Assembly: GCA_008330645.1 (NCBI GenBank)
Contig: VLTN01000130.1
Coordinates: forward strand, 1-22,464
Length of the DNA: 22,464 bases
Origin: Cafeteria roenbergensis
Taxonomy: Eukaryota > Sar > Bigyra > Bicosoecida > Cafeteriaceae
Direction of reading: 5' to 3'
A program made the position numbers and the translations under genes. Positions 1 to 10,123 of the stretch are shown here, one piece after another. Position 1 is the first letter of the stretch. Each line of letters starts with the position of its first letter. A model generated the notes under the pieces. The model did not search any database and had not been told where the DNA came from. It worked only from the letters and a program-made list of their open reading frames with translations.

Positions 1-103
1 GGCGGGCGGCTGCTGTGGGCCGAGGAACAATCGGTGGTCGGGCGCCAGTCTTCACCGATGTGCCCCTCGACCTCCGCCGCGTCCCTTCCCCCCCACCTCG
101 CAG

Positions 104-1325
104 GCAGCTCCTGTTCACGCCGGACCAGGTGGGGATGAACAAGGTGGACGCCTGCAAGCAGTCGCTGGAGCGGAGCCACGCGTTTCGGACCTCAGCCGCC
201 GCGCTTCACTGCAACGCCGTCACCCGGTGGGCGGACATCGTGGCCGAAGCGCAGGAGCAGCACATGACGGCCATTTTCAACGGGTGAGGCGTGTGCGCTG
301 CGAGTGGGATGCCGATTGCATTGCTCCTCCTCGGGCGGCCAGCCTGGGCGCCCGTGGAGCCCGCCCCCACCGCCGAAGCCTGCCCGACCGCTGAGGCGCT
401 CGCTTTGCCTTGCAGGTGCGACCACGGAGGGTTTTTCGACATCGCGCTGCAGGCGCTTGCCCGCGCGCTGGACAGCCCGTGCCTCTACACCGCGGCGTCC
501 ACGTACGCCTACACCTACCAGGTGACTCGTACGGGACCGCGGCACCGGCGAACCCTGCCTGCTCTGCACCAACCCGCCCGCGCACATCGATCAGCATCGA
601 CGACTTTGCGCGCGAGCGGGGCGGGCCCGGGCCTCGGAGGACGCAGCAGGCGCCATCACGGCCGAGGAGGCGCTAGCAGTAACTGAAGCGCGTCTACCAA
701 GAGCGAGGCACGAGCTTCCTCCCGGGGATGGTTCGTCGCTCCATCGCCGCCGCTTCCGACGGCGCGGCGACCCGCCCCGCACCAGGGGGGCCGTGCTTCG
801 CTCAGGAGCGCGCTCACGGGCGAGATCCTCGCCGAGCTGACCCCCGCCCGCGTGCCTCCCACCACGTCGCTGGCGTTCATTCCGCGGACCCCAAAGCCCG
901 ACCACGTCCAGCGTCGGCAGCTGGGCCGTCGTGTGTTGCATGGGCTCCATGTTTTTGCGGTCACTGCCTGGGTCTGCAGCGGCTTGCCGGCCAGGACGTG
1001 CCGCCCATGACCATCGCGAACATCAACGCCCAGCGGGGGAGCGTGTGGCGGGAGCAAATGGGGTGGGACTCCTTCAAGTTCCACCCAAAGCCGTCTGACG
1101 GGTGCACCCTTTGCGGGTTCAAGGCACCGGGCATGCCCGCGGAGGAGGTCGCGGCCATGGCTGCCGCCGAGGCCGCTGCTGCGGCGGAGGCGAAGGAGCG
1201 CAATCGCGCAGCGACCCTCGCGCGCGGCTTCGCCGCAGCTGCGGCGCTCGGCGCGGGGCTGATTGGGCTGCTGTCGGTCGCGCTGGCGCGCAGGGAGCTC
1301 AAGCGTGAACGTGGTCGTTTGATGA
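104..1325 (+). CDS. E1-like / ThiF-family adenylyltransferase, multi-exon, 5' partial, with C-terminal membrane segment
   Basis: The C-terminal part of an E1-like (ThiF/MoeB/UBA5 superfamily) enzyme, a family that adenylates the C-terminus of a ubiquitin-like protein or a small substrate. An exon at 104-283 encodes LLFTPDQVGMNKVDACKQSL, like the FxPxQxGxxKVxA stretch of E1 enzymes. A GT-AG intron (284-415) joins it in frame to an exon at 416-521 (NGCDHGGFFDIALQAL). Two CxxC pairs expected for the family's structural zinc are visible: CLLC near 555-566 and CTLC near 1105-1116, the latter after SFKFHPKPSDG. A probable exon from 980 carries the second pair, an Ala-rich helix and a hydrophobic stretch (about 1,230-1,290) followed by basic residues, which looks like a tail anchor. 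Splicing between 521 and 980 is unresolved, and the ATP-binding N-terminus lies left of the window. UBA5-like is the nearest impression, but ThiF, MoeB or TcdA-type membership cannot be excluded. Confidence 0.6.
284..415 (+). other. GT-AG spliceosomal intron in the E1-like gene
   Basis: The intron starts GTGAGG directly after AACGG and ends CTTTGCCTTGCAG. Removing these 132 nt joins the two E1-like coding blocks in frame across an asparagine-glycine-cysteine junction. This is the clearest single piece of evidence that the left part of the window is nuclear eukaryotic DNA. Confidence 0.7.
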
Positions 1326-2229
1326 GCGCTGGGCGCACTGGCCCATGCGCTGTGTTCGCGCTCGCATGTGCGCTCGGCAGGCAGCCCGCGGAACCGGAGC
1401 GAGCGAGCCGCTGGACAAGCAACGCCACACACGCAGCATCGCTGCACCAAGGGCGCATCGGCCGAACTATGCTTTCGCGGGTCGTTTCGGCGCTCGGGCG
1501 CTGGGCCGACAGCTCGCTCCGGCCCGGGGCGGGGCCCGCCGTGCGGCTGGGGAGGGCCAGTCGCAGCGGCGTATCACCGTCTGCGGGTGCGGCGCGCCGC
1601 GGCGGCCGCCCCGTCTGTCCCGCCGGGTGCTTGCCTTCGTCGCTCGAAGAGTCTGATTCCGAAACGCCCTCTCCAGCCGCCGCGGCCCGCTCCGCGAGGG
1701 CGGCGCTCTCAATGAACCTGCGAGCATCGGCAAGCGGCACGCCGAGCACGAGCGCGACCGCCCTTGCGTCGCGGACGGGCGGACAGCTGCTCTTTCCGTC
1801 ACCACCATGTGGCCGCCTCGAGGCGCGCCGCTGCGCCGGCTATCCCTGCTCGCGCCGCCGCCTTTGCCGCTGTGCTGCTGGCGCTGCCCGACTCGCCGCC
1901 TCGCTGGGCACTCCCTGCGCCCGGCTCCTTGTACGGCTTCGAGGCGGAATCCGGCCGGGCTGCCCGGGAGGGGGACGAAAGGCCGACACGTACACCCGCC
2001 GCGCTGCCAGGCGCGGCGTTCGGCACCGGGCAGCACCGCGCCCGACTCGCCAACGAGCGGCTTGGCGACTCGTCGCCCCGCCGCCTTGGCTGCTGCGACT
2101 GGCGCCTCTGCAGTCCGTTGCTGGCACGCGTGCCCCCGCCCCGCTGACAGCGGCGGCCAGCGCGTCGCGCTCGGCCCTGGCCGCAGGCGCCGGCGCGCTT
2201 TGGGCTGCGGCTCGCCGCGCGCTGTGCTT
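1326..2229. other. GC-rich stretch without a firmly assigned gene
   Basis: All six frames are open for long distances because of the base composition, so ORF length means little here. On the minus strand about 1,635-1,790 reads like real protein: an amphipathic stretch around GVPLADARRFIESAALAE followed by an acidic serine patch (SESDSSSDEG). This could be the end of an unidentified minus-strand gene, or a 3' exon of the IRE1-like gene that starts further right. Nothing else in the stretch could be supported. Confidence 0.25.
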
Positions 2230-5200
2230 GCCGCGCGATGCCCTGCTGGAAGCGTTTCCCGTGCCGGCTGTCGATCCGCCACAGCTGGAGGAAGAGCCAG
2301 GGGAAGCTGTCCGCGATGTGCTCCTCCACTGCCATGGTGCTCTCGAACACCCCGAGCCGCGCTAGCGTGGCGCTGTGGCGTAGAGGTTCCGGCAGTAGCG
2401 CACGAGGGCGTAAAAGGTTGTAAAGCCCGAAAACGTGGCCTCGTACTGCTCGGGGGTGGAGTACAGCGTGCCGCCCGAGGCGGCCTGCGCCTCCTCCCAG
2501 GCGACGAGGCCGGGCGGGGGAGGGAACAGCGGGCCCCCACACCGTTCCGCCCACCTGTCGTGCAAAAGGTGGCCTGGATGTCCGCGGCATAGCCGCGTCC
2601 TCGGCGCTCATGGCGCCGTTGCCATTCGCAAGGCTCCCGCTGGTGTCAGGCCCGCATCGCTCCCGGCGTCGCCGCCTCCTCCCGCCCCGCCGCCGCCTGC
2701 GCCGCCGCCTGCGCCGCCAGCCCCGGCGCCGCCGTCCGTCCCTGCGCCGCTCGGCCCCAGCCCACCCCGGACCATTCCGTCCGGAGCGCTTTGTTCGACC
2801 GCCCTCCGGTGCCGTGACCTTGCCCCGGCGCGGCCTCGCCTCGGCCACAGGAAGGCCCTCGGACACAGCAGCAGGAGCTTGAACTTGGCCGCCCGGGGAC
2901 CAGAAGACGACGTGAGAGCACGCTTGCCGGGGCGTGAGCCGCCGCCTGGGGTCCCGGGCGCAGCAGGCACCGCACCATGTGCCGATGCCTCGTGGGCGAT
3001 GGCTCCCAGCCGCAGCCCTGTCCAGCGCGCGCCAGCCGCTGCGCAGTCTCGTCCGGCCCGCCGTCCCCCGACCCACCCTCCGCCCCGACGGAGCCCTCGC
3101 CAGGGCCAGCGCCAGTACCTCCGCCAGGGCCAGCGCCAGCACCTCCGCCAGGGCCAGCGCCAGCACCTCCGCCAGCTCCGCTCGGCTGGCCGTGGTGCCG
3201 CGACCCCGAGTGGCGGTGCCGCCTGGCAGCGCCGCTCGTCCCCAGCTCCAGGAGCTCCGTCGTGTCGGGCGGCACCCCAGCATGATGCGGGCGGCGCGCT
3301 CGCCCCCCGAGGCCTCGCCGTACGGGTGCCCGCCCAGCGTGAGCGTGTAGTGGACCAGGCAGCCGAGAGCGAAGGCATCCCGGTACGTGGGGTCGGCCAG
3401 CCACTGGGGCGCGCCGGTCGCGGGCGGGGGGCGACTCCCTGTCGGGTTGATGGCCGTGTGCTCCGCAAAGACGCCCGTGTGGGGGGAAGGCCGCATGTCC
3501 GCAGGGTGAGAGGCAGACTGGGCGGCCGCTGCGGCGGCCACGGCGCCTCCAGCGGCAGGGCCGGCACGGGCTGCGGCTGAGGCCGGCACGCCCCCAGTGG
3601 TGCCGCCCTCCGGTGCAACGGCAGAGGCGGCGTGCGCCACGGCGCTCCCGGTAGCGGCCAGAGGGGTGTGACGCCGGCGGGACAGTTGGGCCTGCGGAGA
3701 CAGTGTGGGCGAGAATGGCTGCAGCCGCCGCCGCCACGGCAGTCGGCGTGCGCACGAGCGCCGCCGCCTCAGCCGCCGAGAGCACGCGCCCGTTTGCCGC
3801 CGCGACGCCGTCCATCCGGGCCGCCTCGCTGAGAGCCGCAGCGATGTCCCGGTTCATCTGCTCCTGCCTGCGGCCCACGCCGATGCGAAGTGAGTCCACG
3901 TCGCGGGGAGCACGGCCGGGGGAGCTGGGCGGCTGGGATGCTGCGGGCGCGCTGTCCGGGGCGGAGGTGCCCGACGAGGCTGCTGTCGCTGGGGAGGCGG
4001 CGGCGGCGGCGGCGGCTGCACTGGACACGACCGCGGCGCCAGCGCCCGCTGCAGCGACTGCCGGCGACGCTCCACTGGAAGATGTGTCCGCAGCAACCGT
4101 GGCAGCAGCGGCGTGGGCGGCGTTTGCACCGCGGCCCCCACGGCTGCTGCCTCGGCATACGAGCCGAACACGCGGGCGTTGCCGGCAGCGTCCCGCGCTG
4201 CGGGAGCGAGCGCCGCGGCCGCCAGTGTGGCGCCTGCGCTGGGCTGTGGAGCCTCGGCGGCGGCTTGCTCGGGCTCTGCTGGCAGCGCTCCCACGGCCGC
4301 CGGGCAGGCATCGCGGGCAGTGACGGGGTCTGGCGCCGGCGACTGCGAGCCTGCAGAGCTGGCGGTGGCGACGCGGCCGGCCACGCAGGGCGATACGTCT
4401 GGACCGGCCGCCTCCTCCTCCTCCTCCTCCTCCAACAGCCCTGTCCCCGCCGACAGGCCTTCGCCCAGCTCAGCAAAGCCGCCGTCGTCACCGTCCTCGC
4501 AGCCAGCGTCTTCGCCATCGTCCTCGCCATCGTCCTCGCCAGCGTCCTCGCCAGCGTCCTCGCCAGCGTCCTCGCCAGCGTCCTCGCCTTGGGAGCCTCC
4601 GGCGTCGGCGGCAGGATCCACAGCGGCGTGGCCGCTTCCCGTGTCAGCGGGCGCCCTTCCCAGCGCGCCTGCGCCCTCGCGCGACCGTCACCTCCGGGCA
4701 GGCCGCTGCCTGGGCTAGCCAGCCCGCCGTCCTGGTCCTCGTCGGCGCTGAGCCCGTCGTCGACGGAAGAACCCGCTGGCGCCCCCACAGCCCGTGGCAG
4801 CGCGGAGAGCGGACACGTCCACGGACGCCGAACGCACTCGGCGATGCGGCGGCGCCAGCGGCGACGACGGCGCAACCAGCCCGCCGCCTGCGGCCTGGCG
4901 TCCGGCGCCCTGCATTGCCGCCGCGGCTAGCGGGGGCGTGGTGGCACTGGACGAAACCGCCGCTTCGCCAACGGTCCTTGCGGCGGCCTCTGCAGAGGGT
5001 GCAGCGCCGGTTGAGGAACTTGCATCGCTGCCTGGGGCGAGTGCCGCCGGCGCGTCCGGCGCCCCAGCCGGGGCGGCCCCCCTGCCACGGCTTGGCTCTG
5101 CTTGTCAGGGCAGCAGCGGCAGCGGCTGTGGCTGAGGCAGTCGCCGCCGTTGTCGTGGCCGCAGCCGCCGCCACTGATGCCGCCGCAGCCGCCGCTGATG

Positions 5201-5667
5201 CCGCCGCAGCCGCTGCAGCGGCGAACCGGCCTCGCTCCTGCGCGATGCGGCGACCCACCTCCCCAGACGCGCCCCCGCCCACGGGCGACGCCCTCTCACC
5301 AGGAAGCGGTGTCGCCCGGCCGCCCCCGCCCGCCCTGCGCTGAAGCTGCCGCAGCCGCTTCGATTTGACGCGGCGCCGAACCTCATAGGCCTCACGGCGC
5401 GGCAGAAGGCCCCAGGCAAGGTCCCCGCAGTCGAAGCCACCCACAACTGCGTGCAGGGTCTCCTCCCCCCCGCTGCCCCGCCCTCCCCCGCCGCCCGGCC
5501 CCAGTGCGGCAGTCAGCCCGGCCCTCGCTCGAACCGCGCCTCCGGACACGTCGCTCGAGCGCGCTCGAGCCACGGGCGGATCCCTGCTGCCCCCCAGCGC
5601 GGGCGGGTCCGCCGCTCTCGACCAGCCTGCCGCTGCAGCGGGCGCCGCTGCTCCCGCCGCACCCGCA

Positions 5668-5699
<32 letters not shown>

Positions 5700-6600
5700 T
5701 TCGGGCTCGGCTGCGGGCGAGACGGGGGAGGAGGCGGCAGCGTGACGGAGCGCCGCTCGCTCGAGAGCGCTCCACCCCCCAGCCGGCGGCCCGTCCGCCA
5801 GGATGGCGCCTGCCCTCCGAAGCGGCCTTGCTGACGCGCACCGCAGCTCTGCCACCTTGACGACGTCGGCGCGAACAAGAATGTTGCTCGGCTTGAGGCT
5901 GTTGTGAAGAACGCTGCCGAAGCCGCCCCCTCGGCCCGAATGTAGAAGGCGCACCGCGACGCAGAGCTGCCGGCAGACGCTCAGCAGGAGGTCGCGCACC
6001 TGAGCGGGCGTGGTCACGCTCCGCAGCCACGGCAAGCGCTGCCGCCACAGAGCAGCCGAAGCCGCCGCAGCGTCCCCGCCTGCGCTGGGGAGACCCTCGC
6101 CAAAGACGGGCGCCGCACCCATGTCCAGCAGCACTGCCTGGCAGCCGCGCATGAAGGTCGCGCAAGTTCCCGTCGCAGCGCTCGAGCGCGATGAAAAACC
6201 ATTTCGGCGCCTGCAGCCCCGACGCCGGGGAGAAGAGAGCGGGGTCGGGGCTGTCACTGTGCTGGCAAGTGAACGTCTCCAGCACGTGCTCCTCGCCGCC
6301 AAGCCGTGTGTTGCGGTTGTGCAAGTAGGCGCTCAGCCGCAGGTTAATGTCAAGAGTCTGGCCGTCGACCCCGTCCGCCGAAGCCCGCTTGACGACGGCA
6401 TCGCGCAGGCAAAATGTAGCTGGCGTCACAGTCCGCTCTGCGCGGAAACGGGGGCGCGAGGTCGCGACAAAGGCGCAGAACGTGGGCGCGGCAATCGCAG
6501 GGCTGGTCGAGCAGCTGCAAGCAACCGGCTTCGCAGGGCAGCGCCCCGCCCCGTCCACCCCGGCAATAGCCAGCCGCCACGACGCCGCAGTGCCGGTCTC
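2230..6600 (-). CDS. IRE1-like protein: degenerate kinase domain plus KEN-type RNase domain, with very large low-complexity insert
   Basis: IRE1 proteins sense endoplasmic-reticulum stress through a kinase fused to a KEN endoribonuclease. Reading leftwards, the kinase N-lobe is at about 6,430-6,150, with the lysine strand AVVKR and the hinge region FFIALERCDGNLRDL. The catalytic loop VLHNSLKPSNILV is at about 5,912-5,874. About 2.4 kb of Ala/Gly/acidic low complexity follows. The C-lobe resumes at about 3,420-3,330 with PTYRDAFALGCLVHYTLT and GGHPYG, typical of IRE1. Then come DPRRRLTPRQACSHVVFWS (about 2,960-2,900) and a KEN-like end: FTTFYALVRYCRNLYATAP, then in another frame GVFESTMAVEEHIADSFPW. 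HRD reads HNS (S at 5898-5900) and DFG is not recognisable, whereas the HRDxKxxN lysine and asparagine remain. Introns or frameshifts are needed to join the blocks. The luminal sensor and signal peptide were not found; they may lie in 6,600-7,250. Family call likely, exon model unknown. Confidence 0.55.
3098..3175. repeat. 24-bp tandem repeat, three copies plus a partial
   Basis: Three consecutive 24-bp units start at 3098, 3122 and 3146. They are identical except for one T/C difference in the first, and a 6-bp partial copy follows. The unit is a multiple of three, so it keeps frame. On the minus strand it would encode an Ala-Leu-Glu-Val octapeptide repeat between the kinase C-lobe blocks of the IRE1-like gene. 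Confidence 0.85.
4507..4590. repeat. 12-bp tandem repeat, seven units
   Basis: Seven 12-bp units close to CGTCCTCGCCAG run without gaps, with variants at the two ends. On the minus strand they read as repeated acidic EDAG or EDDG tetrapeptides inside the long insert of the IRE1-like gene. On the plus strand they would give SPAS repeats. A CTC triplet run precedes them near 4,410-4,433. Confidence 0.85.
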
Positions 6601-7279
6601 ACTGCCGGCTCCAAACGCATGCTCGGGCCGGATCTCCCCATTCCAGGGAAAGGAGAGCGTAGGCAGCGTCGCCATCCCGCCCCGACAAGTGAATCGCAGC
6701 CCAGTCCCTCTGAGGTCGCGGGCAGAGTTTGATTGCAACTCTGGGCGCTCGAGAACGATGCGGGCGCGCCTGGCTGGCCCACAACGGCTGCTGCAAGCCC
6801 GGCCAGGGAGCCTCGCTCGCAGCAATTGCCGTGGCAGCGAGTTTCCGCACCCCTGCCGCTCCGCCGCGGGGCACACACGAGGACTCCCTCGCCCTCGGCC
6901 GCAAACGCTGGCGAGCGGGCCTCTGCCGGCCGGTTTGCAGCCTTGGCCGGCCACCCCGGCGCAGAATGGCCGATGGGGCCATAGCCCTCGCGCCAATATC
7001 TGGCCCAACACGGAGTGAGCTTCGACGGGCGCTTGCACGGGGCGCCGCTGCTCTCCACAGGTGCAATCGCGCGAATGCCCACTTGAAATTGTGCGCCTCG
7101 CAATCGCCCCGCCCTGCCCGCAGCGCTGCTGGTGGCTGCTGGCTTTCGGACCGCCCCACGATGTGTTTGGTGAGCTTGCTTCGTGCGCGATGGGAGTGCG
7201 CTTTTCGTCGTCGAGGCACAGTGGGAGCCGTTCGATCGGGCGTCGCAAAGCCCTCTCCTGTCTGGCGGCCGCCGCAGCA
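6601..7279. other. Divergent interval between the IRE1-like and RAD51C-like genes, contents unassigned
   Basis: This GC-rich stretch lies between the N-lobe of the minus-strand kinase and the first recognisable residues of the plus-strand RAD51C-like protein. It must hold upstream exons and/or promoters of both. No stretch in either direction could be matched to a known domain, so nothing specific is claimed. Confidence 0.3.
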
Positions 7280-8625
7280 ATGCCCCCCTCCGGCCTGGCG
7301 AAGGAGCTCCGCGTCGACGTGGCGCGGGCGGCCGACATACTAGCAGAGGTGGCCTCGTGCTGCCACGAGAGCGCGAGCAGCACCCAGACGAGAGGCCAAA
7401 GCGGGCCCGCATGGCCGGCGACCAAGCAGCCTCGCGCCTCGACCCACGGCTGCAGGTATCTGCACTGTCGCTTCTGGAGGTGAGCCCTCAGCCAGCAGGC
7501 GTGTGGCTTGTTTGCTTTGGCTGGGATGCGTTCAGGCCCGTGCTTCCGCCTGCCGAGCGACCCGTTGCTCGAGCGCAGGTTTTCCAAGAAGCAGCCGTGC
7601 ATTGTCACGTTTTTGCCGAGGCATCGACACGCTTCTTGGCGGGGGAATGCCAACAGGAGAGGTGACCGAGGTCGTGGGGTGCCTGGTGTCGGAAAGACGC
7701 AGCTGTGCACTCAGCTCGCCGTGGACGCAAGCTTGCCCAAGGCGTTCGGCGGGGTCGACGGGCAGACGCTGTACATCGACACGGAGGGGAGCTTCACGCC
7801 AGACCGGTGCGCCCAAATGGCGAATGCCTATCGGCGCCTGTCCGGGGCAGGGCGGCGCGCCAGTCGTCAGCAACCGCCGCCGCCGCCGCGGCGGCATTCA
7901 CCACGGAGTTTCAAATGGCCCGCATTCACGTGGTGCGTTGCACGTCCCTGGCGGAGCAGATGGCCACCATCCTGGGGGTCCAGGGCGTGGTCAAGGCTGT
8001 AGAGGCTGGTCCGGGTGGGGGCGACGCAGCGGCCTCGGCCCCGGCAGGGAGCGGCGCGGCTGCCGGGGCGGCGGCGGCGGCGGCAGCGGCGGCGGCGGCT
8101 CCAGTGCGGCTCGTGATCGTGGACAGTATTGCGTTTCACTACAGGGGCGACGCCTCGTCGGCAGACGCGGGGCAGCGGTCGCGGCAGCTCGCGGCCCAGG
8201 CGCAGGCGCTGCACTCCCTGGCCGCCACGCGCGGCATCGCGGTGGTGGTTGTCAACCACGTGACCACGAAGCTGGGAGGCCGAGGGGACGCCTGGGGCTC
8301 AGGCAGTGGCGGTGGCATCGGGGCAGGGGCTGCAAGCGAGGCTGCTGAAGCGGCTGGTTTGCTCGGCGACGGGTCCGCGGCTGCGTCAGCAGCGGCTGCC
8401 GCCGCCATGGCCGGAAGCTGCGACTCGCTCGGCGCCGGCTCCCAGCTGGCGCCCGCGCTCGGGGACTCCTGGGCGCACGCTTGCACGAACCGGCTGTTCC
8501 TCTACTGGTTCGGAAAAGTCAGGGTGGCGCGGCTTGCAAAGTCGCCCTCGCGGCCCCTGGGAGCGGCAGCATTCGCCGTCACCTCGGAGGGCGTGAGGCG
8601 CCCGCCCGCGGAAGGCTCCGCCTGA
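7280..8625 (+). CDS. RAD51C: RAD51C-like RecA/RAD51 paralogue (homologous recombination ATPase)
   Basis: RAD51C is a RAD51 paralogue that acts in DNA-break repair and crossover resolution. The first exon (7280-7479) carries [20 protein letters not shown] and ends SALSLLE before GTGAGC, matching the N-terminal region of the family. After an intron come [20 protein letters not shown], the Walker [28 protein letters not shown], then [20 protein letters not shown], Walker [14 protein letters not shown] (about 8,107-8,145) and [13 protein letters not shown]. The end has [18 protein letters not shown] and [18 protein letters not shown] before TGA at 8623-8625. Poly-Ala/Gly inserts lie around 8,010-8,100 and 8,270-8,420. 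The frame changes near T5 (7610-7614), at G4 (7676-7679, inside Walker A) and near 7,840-7,890. The first could be a splice effect; the Walker A break looks like a missing G. It converges on the FAM210-like gene 222 nt away. Family call strong; true start may be further left. Confidence 0.8.
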
Positions 8626-8847
8626 AGCGCATGCATGCAAATCCGGATCGGTCCCTGCGTGGCTGAGGCTCGGCCACGCCGTCTGTGCTCGTGGGGTGGG
8701 CTGTCTAGCCTCGTGTGTGTGCGCGGGCGCGCCTAGTAGTGGGTGCTGCGCACGCGAGGCTCGATCAACGGCAGCGCGAACGTTGCCTCGCACGATGCGC
8801 AGCCACACTGCTTCCCGAGGGCACACCGCGACGGCGGCGAGGAGAAT

Positions 8848-9667
8848 TCAGGGCCCGCCGAGCTTGCGTCGCAGCAACGGCACCGCCCGGGCCAGCGGGT
8901 GCGCCGCGTAGGCTGTGGCCGCCACCGTTGCCGGGTAGACGGCCGACGTCAGCGCCACTGCCAGCCCAAACGTGCCAGCAGCGGTTCCCACGTCGCCAAA
9001 CCCAATTCCTTCCAGCCAGCCCTGGACGTCGACCCCCGCCGCCAGCATCGCGTAGAGGCCGCTGACGATTCCCAATCCCACGAAGCGGCTAGCGAAGTTG
9101 TACGCCAGCCCGTACTTGTCCACCACGGCCAACGCAAGCGCACCCATGGCCTTGAGAGTCTTGCCGGGGTTGCGGAGCGCGTCCCTGTCGAGAGTGACCT
9201 TGGGCATGGTCGCGGGGCGCTCGTACCCGGGCATCATCAGCTTGATGACGCGGACTCGAGGCAGGGCCGGCACCGCCCTGGCCAGCGGGGCGGCCATCAT
9301 GAGCTCAATGGGCAGTCTGAATCGCTTAATCACCCTCGACAGCGCGTAGGCGACGGCAAACTCCGCTGAAGGAGTCGCGCCCACCAAGTACAGGCCAGAG
9401 TTGGCAAACCAAAACCGTGCCGATGTCGAACGCCACGAAGCAGGCCAGAGTGGCGAGCGGCACCTCGTCGATGGCCTTGTTTAGCTGGTCGGCAATGCGG
9501 TCCAGTGGTCCTTGTGGCGGCGGCTCGGAAGGCGCCAGGCGGCCGTCCTGCGCGGCTGCCGAGCGGTGCATCGCTGAGCACTGCCCCACAAGCGCGAGAC
9601 GAGCGAGCTGGTGCGCCCGGGGTTCGGCCACGCGACTGAGGCGCGACAGGCTGCGTGCCGCCAGCAT
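8848..9667 (-). CDS. FAM210 / DUF1279-like mitochondrial membrane protein with two tandem domain copies
   Basis: DUF1279 (FAM210) proteins are small mitochondrial inner-membrane proteins. The proposed start (ATG at 9667-9665) gives MLAARSLSRLSRVAEPRAHQ, an Arg/Ser/Ala-rich presequence. A first unit follows: EVPLATLACFVAFDIGT, hydrophobic stretches, and an end at AAPLARAVPALPRV. A second unit begins DKYGLAYNFASRFVGLGIV and AGVDVQGWLEGIGFG, then a second membrane stretch, and ends AAHPLARAVPLLRRK just before the TGA at 8850-8848. The KYGL...SxGVD pattern is typical of DUF1279. The near-identical ends (LARAVP) suggest a duplication within the gene. One frame change is needed near 9415 (one extra base in ACGGTTTTGG), so the ORF appears split. 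The region 9668-10,023 upstream could be a shared promoter with the ankyrin gene. Confidence 0.55.
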
Positions 9668-10023
9668 TTGCGATCCACGCAGCACGACGCCCCGCCTGCA
9701 CAGGGGTCCGAGGGAGTGCCCACGGCTGCTCGCGACCGCACGCGGGGCAGAGCTGCAGATGCACCACCGCGCCGCGGTCCGACCACATGTGTGCCTGGAA
9801 GCGCGAAGGCGCTCCACCCGACGCCGCAATGGACGGACACGCCCCAAAAGCGCCATGGGGTCGCCGCATTCAGGCTCTCCTTTGGTACGGAAGCGTCGAA
9901 GTTGTGGCGAGGGTGGTTTTCCACTGTGAAAGCCTCGACACAGCAACCAAGGCCGTGAGCGGGGGCACATGCTTGGCGGGGTGGAGATCCGCGCACCAGC
10001 CTCTCGCTTCGACGATCCGACGA
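9668..10023. other. Divergent interval between FAM210-like and ankyrin genes
   Basis: GC-rich sequence separates two genes transcribed away from each other. It probably contains both promoters and the 5' end of the ankyrin gene. No TATA box, known element or convincing coding stretch was seen. Confidence 0.3.
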
Positions 10024-10123
10024 ATGCGCACGAATGAGAGAGACATAGACGACGGGGCGCTGGTCGCGCTACGAGCAATTGTTGACCCAACCGGGGGACC
10101 GCGCGATTTCCACACGTGTGCAG

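Noticed and set aside
728-2365. 545-codon plus-strand ORF and several similar long ORFs on both strands in the GC-rich part
   Set aside because: Stops are rare at this base composition. Only short parts match known families, and the rest overlaps real genes in other frames.
3098-4590. Direct repeats as a possible CRISPR array
   Set aside because: The units are contiguous minisatellites without spacers, in eukaryotic DNA.
4113-4718. Plus-strand Ser/Ala/Pro-rich ORF of 201 codons
   Set aside because: It is the mirror of the acidic repeat on the minus strand. No domain and no splice context support it.
5392-7710. Continuous 772-codon minus-strand ORF
   Set aside because: Its right end is antisense to the RAD51C-like exons and its left end is low complexity. 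Only the kinase N-lobe portion (about 6,150-6,430) is supported.
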